Source of the DNA: Caldilineaceae bacterium
GTDB taxonomy: Bacteria; Chloroflexota; Anaerolineae; Caldilineales; Caldilineaceae
Length of the DNA: 20,545 nucleotides
Assembly: GCA_012032975.1 (NCBI GenBank)
Contig: JAAUPU010000001.1
Span: 1 to 20,545, forward strand
Reading direction: 5' to 3'
The notes under the pieces were generated by a model. It searched no databases. It was not told where the DNA came from and was given only the letters and a program-made list of their open reading frames with translations. The position numbers and the translations under genes are program-made. Positions 16,483 through 20,545 of the stretch are shown here, in pieces (the stretch's first letter is position 1; each line of letters begins with the position of its first letter).

Positions 16483-17181
16483 ATGAAACGTTCAGAGATC
16501 AATCAAATCCTTCGCGAGGCAGATTCGTTCATCCGCAGCCAAGGTTTTTTTCTGCCTCCATTTGCCTATTGGAGCCAGGCTGAGTGGCGCGCCCAGGGTG
16601 ATGCCGCCCAGGAGATTGTGGAGAAAGGCCTGGGCTGGGACATCACCGATTTTGGCTCTGGCGACTTTGCCCGCGTCGGCCTCTTCCTCTTTACTTTGCG
16701 CAACGGCGACATCGCCGCTTTGAAACAAGGCAAGGGCAAGCTCTACGCCGAAAAGCTGCTCATTGTGGATGTGGGGCAGGTCACGCCGATGCACTTTCAC
16801 TGGCTGAAGACCGAAGACATTATCAACCGGGGTGGTGGTGCGCTGGTCGTCAAGCTGGCCAACTCCGATGAACGGGAAGGGCTGGCTGCAGGCGACGTGC
16901 GGGTGCGACTGGACGGCGTGGAACGCATCGTGCCGGCCGGTGGCACGGTCACATTGCAGCCCGGCGAAAGCATCACCCTGGAGCCTTATTGCTATCACGA
17001 ATTTTGGGGCGAAGGCGCCCGCGTGCTGGTCGGCGAGGTTTCGACGGTCAACGACGACGCCAGCGACAATCGGTTCCTGGATGGCGTGGGCCGCTTCCCA
17101 ACCATCGACGAGGATGAAGAGCCGCTCTATTTGCTGGTCGGAGATTATGCGCGCACAGGTCTGGTAGAGAAGGGCGCATGA
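16483..17181 (+). CDS. D-lyxose isomerase family protein (D-lyxose ketol-isomerase)
   Basis: This intact 232-residue protein starts at ATG 16483 behind GGAG (16473-16476); the open frame upstream of that has no support. Its full length matches the D-lyxose isomerase (EC 5.3.1.15) family. Landmarks are MKRSEIN at the N-terminus, PPFAYWS, GLGWDITDFGSGDF, then TPMHFHWLKTEDIINRGGG, and finally VNDDASDNRFLDGVGRFP. The cupin metal ligands are H104, H106, E111 and H172. Known members interconvert D-lyxose and D-xylulose, and many also D-mannose and D-fructose, using Mn. With the upstream kinase this gives a two-step route from aldose to phosphorylated ketose. The stop overlaps the next start (ATGATGA), implying coupling with the binding protein. 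Confidence 0.9.
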   Translation: MKRSEINQILREADSFIRSQGFFLPPFAYWSQAEWRAQGDAAQEIVEKGLGWDITDFGSGDFARVGLFLFTLRNGDIAALKQGKGKLYAEKLLIVDVGQVTPMHFHWLKTEDIINRGGGALVVKLANSDEREGLAAGDVRVRLDGVERIVPAGGTVTLQPGESITLEPYCYHEFWGEGARVLVGEVSTVNDDASDNRFLDGVGRFPTIDEDEEPLYLLVGDYARTGLVEKGA

Positions 17182-19614
17182 TGAATCGGCGTGTGTTGAT
17201 ACTGCTTTTGCTCGCGTGCGCAGTGGTGGTTGGCGTCGCGGTCGCCTGTTCAAACGATGACGCTGATTCCAACCCGACCGTGGAACAACTCAGCGGGCGG
17301 ATGCTGCTTTGGCACACATGGCAGGAGCAGGACGCAGAGGTGTTGACCGATGTGCTGGCCAAGTTTAGCGAGCTACATCCCGAAGTCCTGCTCCAGGAAC
17401 AAGCCTTTCCAGATCGCGAGACCATGTTGGAAGATTATCGCAAGGCGGTCCGCGCAGGCCTGGGTCCAGACCTCTTGCTTCTGAGCAGCGAACCGGATGA
17501 TTGGATACGCTCGCTTGTGCTGGACGACCTGATCGTTCCCATCGATGAATTCATCGACCCAGAGCGCATCGAGCGATATATTCCGGCCGCTGTGGAGATG
17601 GTGCGCTATGACGATCAGCTCTACGGTTTGCCCCAATCGGTCGACACGATGGTGCTCTATTTCACAGAAGACACTGTCGAGAAACCTCCCGCGACCCTCG
17701 ACGAGTTGCTGGTCGAGGCCAACAAGGGCGTGCCGGTCTATATCAGCATCGGCTTCGAAGATGCGTACTGGGGGATGTCGGGCTATGGCGGCAAGCTCTT
17801 TGACGAGGAATTCCGCGCGATCCTCGACCAGGGCGGCTTTGCCAATTGGCTGGCATGGCTGGCCAATGCACGTAGTGCGCCTGGATTGGTCATGGATTCA
17901 AACCGCGATGTCCTGCGCGAGCGTTTTCCAAAGCTCCGATGGCCCTGCGTATTATGTGGGTCCAGTGAGCGAGTTGGGCCAGCTGCGCGAGGCGATGGGC
18001 GGCGACGGCGCGGTTGGAATCGCAGCCTTGCCTGCCGGTCCCTACGGTCCCAGCAGTCCTGTGCTGAACATAAGCGCAAATCTCTTTAGCCCGGTCTCTT
18101 CGCCAGACCAACGTAATATCGCCGTCGAACTTGCGCAATTCCTCTCCAATCAGGAGCAGAGCTTCAGCTTTGCTCGCCAGTTGAACAAGATGCCGGCCAA
18201 CAGCCGTGTTCGCATCAACCCGCGGCTGAACCCGGAACTGGCGGTCGCGGTCGCCCAATCGCGCGGTGCGCTTCCATTGCCAAACGTTTCAGAAATGGAT
18301 GCCGTTTTTCCAGCAGTGGCTGGCAGCTATGCGCAGGTGCTGGAGGCAGGTGAGGATCCGGTAGAGGTTGCGGCGGATATAACAGAGGAGATCAACACGG
18401 CCAATGGGATTGGGCCGGCGCCACGGGAAGTGGGGGTCTGTTCGACGATGGGCACGCTCAATGTGCTGCACAGTCTGGAGGGTCCGGCGGCTGACGCGCT
18501 CGCTCGCTTTGCGCGTGAATATTCGTATCGCTGCCCGTTAGTAAACATAATGCTACAGTACTCGCCTGCAGACGATCTGCCGAACGACTTGATTCCTGAT
18601 GACAATCAGGGGGAAGAAGCAACGCACTTTGACCTCTTGCTTGGGCCGCACATTTGGTCACAACGATTGCTCGATAGCGATCTGATTCGACGCTTGCCGC
18701 AGACGACAAATTCCGATCAGATGCAACGCTATTTCCCGCGCGGCCTGGATGCCTTTCGAGTCGATGACGACATCTTGGGCGTGCCAGATTCCCTAAACGT
18801 GCCTGCCCTTTACTACAACAAGACGCTGGTCGAGACCCGGCGCAGACACTGAACGAACTTGAGGCGCAGGCCGCCGGCGGATTGCCCATGGTCTTCGACA
18901 CACGCTTCGAACAGGCCTTCTGGGGTGTTGCAGATTTTGCGACCGAACCCTTAAATCTGGCGGACCCGGACCAGGTGGATCTCGAGAGCTATCGGGCGTG
19001 GGCCGCATGGTTGAAGGAGCTCGCCCAGTACCCCACGGTGCAGTTGAGCGACGACGAGCAGGCGGTTTACCAGAAGTTCATCAGCGGTGAAATTGCCTAT
19101 CTGGTAGCGGGTCCCGACATGTACACGGAGATCGAGGCGGGCTTTGCGGAGAATCCCCAAATGGGTGAAGGTGCGTTGGGGCGTGGTCAAGCTGCCCGCG
19201 GGACCAGAAGGGGATCCCGGGCCGTTTATGACCGTCGATGGCTGGATGTTTTCATCGCAGTTGTCGGAGGAAGATTCATCGCTGGCGTCGGATTTCGTTA
19301 CCTTCGTGACAAATGCCGACAACCAGACCGCCATGATCCGCGCCGCCGAGCGCGTTCCCGCCAATACAAATGTCGAGTCGCTTCAATTTCCCACGACTGT
19401 AGCTTTCCTGGATTCCGCCCAAAACACCTATCTGGCGCCGGCGTTGGGCGAGGAACAGCCCGCTCTGGAGGTGGGCCGGGACGCGTATCGAACCGAACTC
19501 GAGAGCGTCACCGTTCCGGCGGACGAGACTGAGAGTGGCGCAGAGAGTGCGGCTGAAGAGGACACAGAACAACCGGAAGATGCCGCACCCAATAACGACA
19601 GTGTACAGGAGTAA
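17178..19614 (+). CDS. Lipoprotein with two fused ABC-type (family 1-like) solute-binding domains (three frame breaks)
   Basis: After repair this is one protein of about 811 residues. It starts at ATG 17178, overlapping the isomerase stop, behind GAGAAGG. The signal peptide ends with AVACS, a lipobox. Domain 1 (about residues 35-400) starts with MLLWHTWQEQDAEVLTDVL and includes YGLPQSVDTMVLYF. Domain 2 (about 415-775) repeats the plan with STMGTLNVLHSLEGPAADAL and GVPDSLNVPALYYNK. An acidic tail of about 30 residues closes it. One-base breaks lie at about 17928, 18838 and 19172; correction gives RERFQSSDGPAYYVGP, ETPAQTLNELEAQ and MGEGRWGVVKLPAGP. Binding proteins of this class are normally single-domain and paired with permeases. 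Here no permease is adjacent, and an MscS-type channel follows six bases after the stop. Confidence 0.85.
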
Positions 19615-19620
19615 CTGAGC

Positions 19621-20545
19621 GTGAGTGAACAACCTGGCAACCAGGTGATCTTTGATCTCCTGGATACCCTGCTATTGCTGATTTTCCGACCCGTTGTGCA
19701 GCGTCAGTTGCTTGCATTTGGGATTGTGGTCCTGCTGGCATGGCTTCTTCCCATCCTCTTTGACCGCGCCCTTCAGCGCCTAAGCCGCGGCAAGTTGGAT
19801 GCCAAGCTGCGATCGCGCTCCGATTCGGGCGTCTGGTGGCGTCGTCTGCTGCGCGCCGCGAATGCGGCTGAATATACATTTTTCCCCATCCTGGGCCTGC
19901 TTCTGGGCAACCTGGCCATTGGCATCTTCAGAAGCCAGGGTTGGCTCTATGGTCTCATCGAGCAGTTGCTGCCATTGTTCTGGCTGTTGCTCGCCTATCG
20001 GCTGCTGGTTGCGTTGCTTCACACCGTATTTGATGATGGCGCTGCGCGCACCTACCAGAGTCGATACCTCGGTCCCAGTTTCTTGATCCTGGTGATCGTC
20101 AACGTCTATCTGGGCTTCGCTGGCACAATTCGCTTCGCAGAAGTCGAGCTCTTCCAGATGTTGGAGACGCCGATCACGCTCCGCTCGGTCTTCGTTGCGC
20201 TAGTCGTTCTCTACGCCTTCTTTGCCGCTGCGTGGATCCTGCGCGATGTGCTCAACCACTACTTCGGCTCGCATCCAGAGACCGATGTGGGTGTAGCCAA
20301 CACAGTCAATATCGTCAGCTATTACACCATCATTGGCGCTGGCATTCTGGTCTCGCTGAATATCGTCGGCTTCCAACTCTCCGCGCTGCTCATCGTCTTT
20401 GGCGGCCTCTCCGTCGGGATCGGTTTTGGCCTCCAGGAATTGGTGGCCAACTTCATCAGCGGCATCATGCTGCTCTTCGAGCAATCATTGCGCCCGGGTG
20501 ACATCATCGAGGTGAGCGGACAGCGCGGCATGGTGAGCAAACTCT
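19621..20545 (+). CDS. MscS-family mechanosensitive ion channel, 3'-truncated by window end
   Basis: The frame is open from GTG 19621 to the last base (308 codons); AGGAG at 19607-19611 lies nine bases upstream, inside the end of the binding-protein gene. Several membrane helices are visible, at about residues 30-47, 88-104, 113-130, 150-166, 190-210, 232-250 and 252-280. The last is the MscS pore region: LIVFGGLSVGIGFGLQELVA followed by NFISGIMLLFEQ, starting at residue 257. It leads into the first strands of the beta domain (RPGDIIEVSGQRGMV). That is more helices than the three of classical MscS, as in larger channels of the family. These channels open on membrane tension and release ions and small solutes. 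Position right after a tandem solute-binding lipoprotein in one operon is unusual. Confidence 0.9.
   Translation, partial: MSEQPGNQVIFDLLDTLLLLIFRPVVQRQLLAFGIVVLLAWLLPILFDRALQRLSRGKLDAKLRSRSDSGVWWRRLLRAANAAEYTFFPILGLLLGNLAIGIFRSQGWLYGLIEQLLPLFWLLLAYRLLVALLHTVFDDGAARTYQSRYLGPSFLILVIVNVYLGFAGTIRFAEVELFQMLETPITLRSVFVALVVLYAFFAAAWILRDVLNHYFGSHPETDVGVANTVNIVSYYTIIGAGILVSLNIVGFQLSALLIVFGGLSVGIGFGLQELVANFISGIMLLFEQSLRPGDIIEVSGQRGMVSKL

Noticed and set aside
17545..18852. Reading the middle of the tandem binding protein as a gene of its own
   Set aside because: Its first third is antisense-like or shifted nonsense, and conserved sequence joins smoothly to both neighbouring frames after one-base repairs.

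Overview
The window is a GC-rich, gene-dense bacterial segment. I place it in the Chloroflexota (Anaerolineae/Caldilineae-like). The reasons are the mix of families: lipoproteins anchored in a probably single-membrane cell, a membrane-anchored SH3 plus TolB-like propeller protein, a DUF1638 protein, a family-5 solute-binding transporter with sugar-acid-type enzymes, and several likely GTG/TTG starts. This placement is inference; there is no rRNA or other phylogenetic marker here. No tRNA, rRNA, CRISPR array or insertion sequence was seen.

Region 1 (1-6164, plus strand) is an oligopeptide/oligosaccharide-type ABC importer. In order it encodes a family-5 solute-binding protein (5' end outside the window), two permeases, two ATPases and a small membrane protein coupled by an ATGA overlap. 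A perfect 15-bp hairpin separates the binding protein gene from the permease genes.

Region 2 (6165-11313, plus strand) starts with tandem 20-bp repeats. It continues with a mandelate racemase/muconate lactonizing-type enolase-superfamily enzyme, a large helical-plus-beta protein now split by an in-frame TGA, a phytanoyl-CoA dioxygenase-family protein and a DUF1638 protein. Together with region 1 this reads as uptake plus catabolism of a carbohydrate or sugar-acid substrate that the sequence does not identify.

Region 3 (11310-14824, minus strand) holds a lipoprotein HlyD-type efflux adaptor and, downstream of it, a membrane-anchored SH3/PD40 propeller protein. The latter ends convergently on DUF1638 with interlocking stop codons.

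Region 4 (15100-20545, plus strand) begins at a good extended -10 promoter. It encodes a PfkB sugar kinase whose first codons are a 12-bp tandem repeat, a D-lyxose isomerase family protein, a very unusual lipoprotein made of two fused ABC-type solute-binding domains, and an MscS-type mechanosensitive channel cut by the window end. No ABC permease or ATPase accompanies this second binding protein inside the window. The binding-protein/channel pairing is the most intriguing arrangement here.

A second theme is data quality. At least thirteen single-base frame breaks, plus one probable compensating indel pair, occur in nine or ten genes. Each is repaired by one base and conserved sequence continues in the new frame. 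This is most simply explained by residual read or assembly error, so I annotate the repaired genes as single CDSs.
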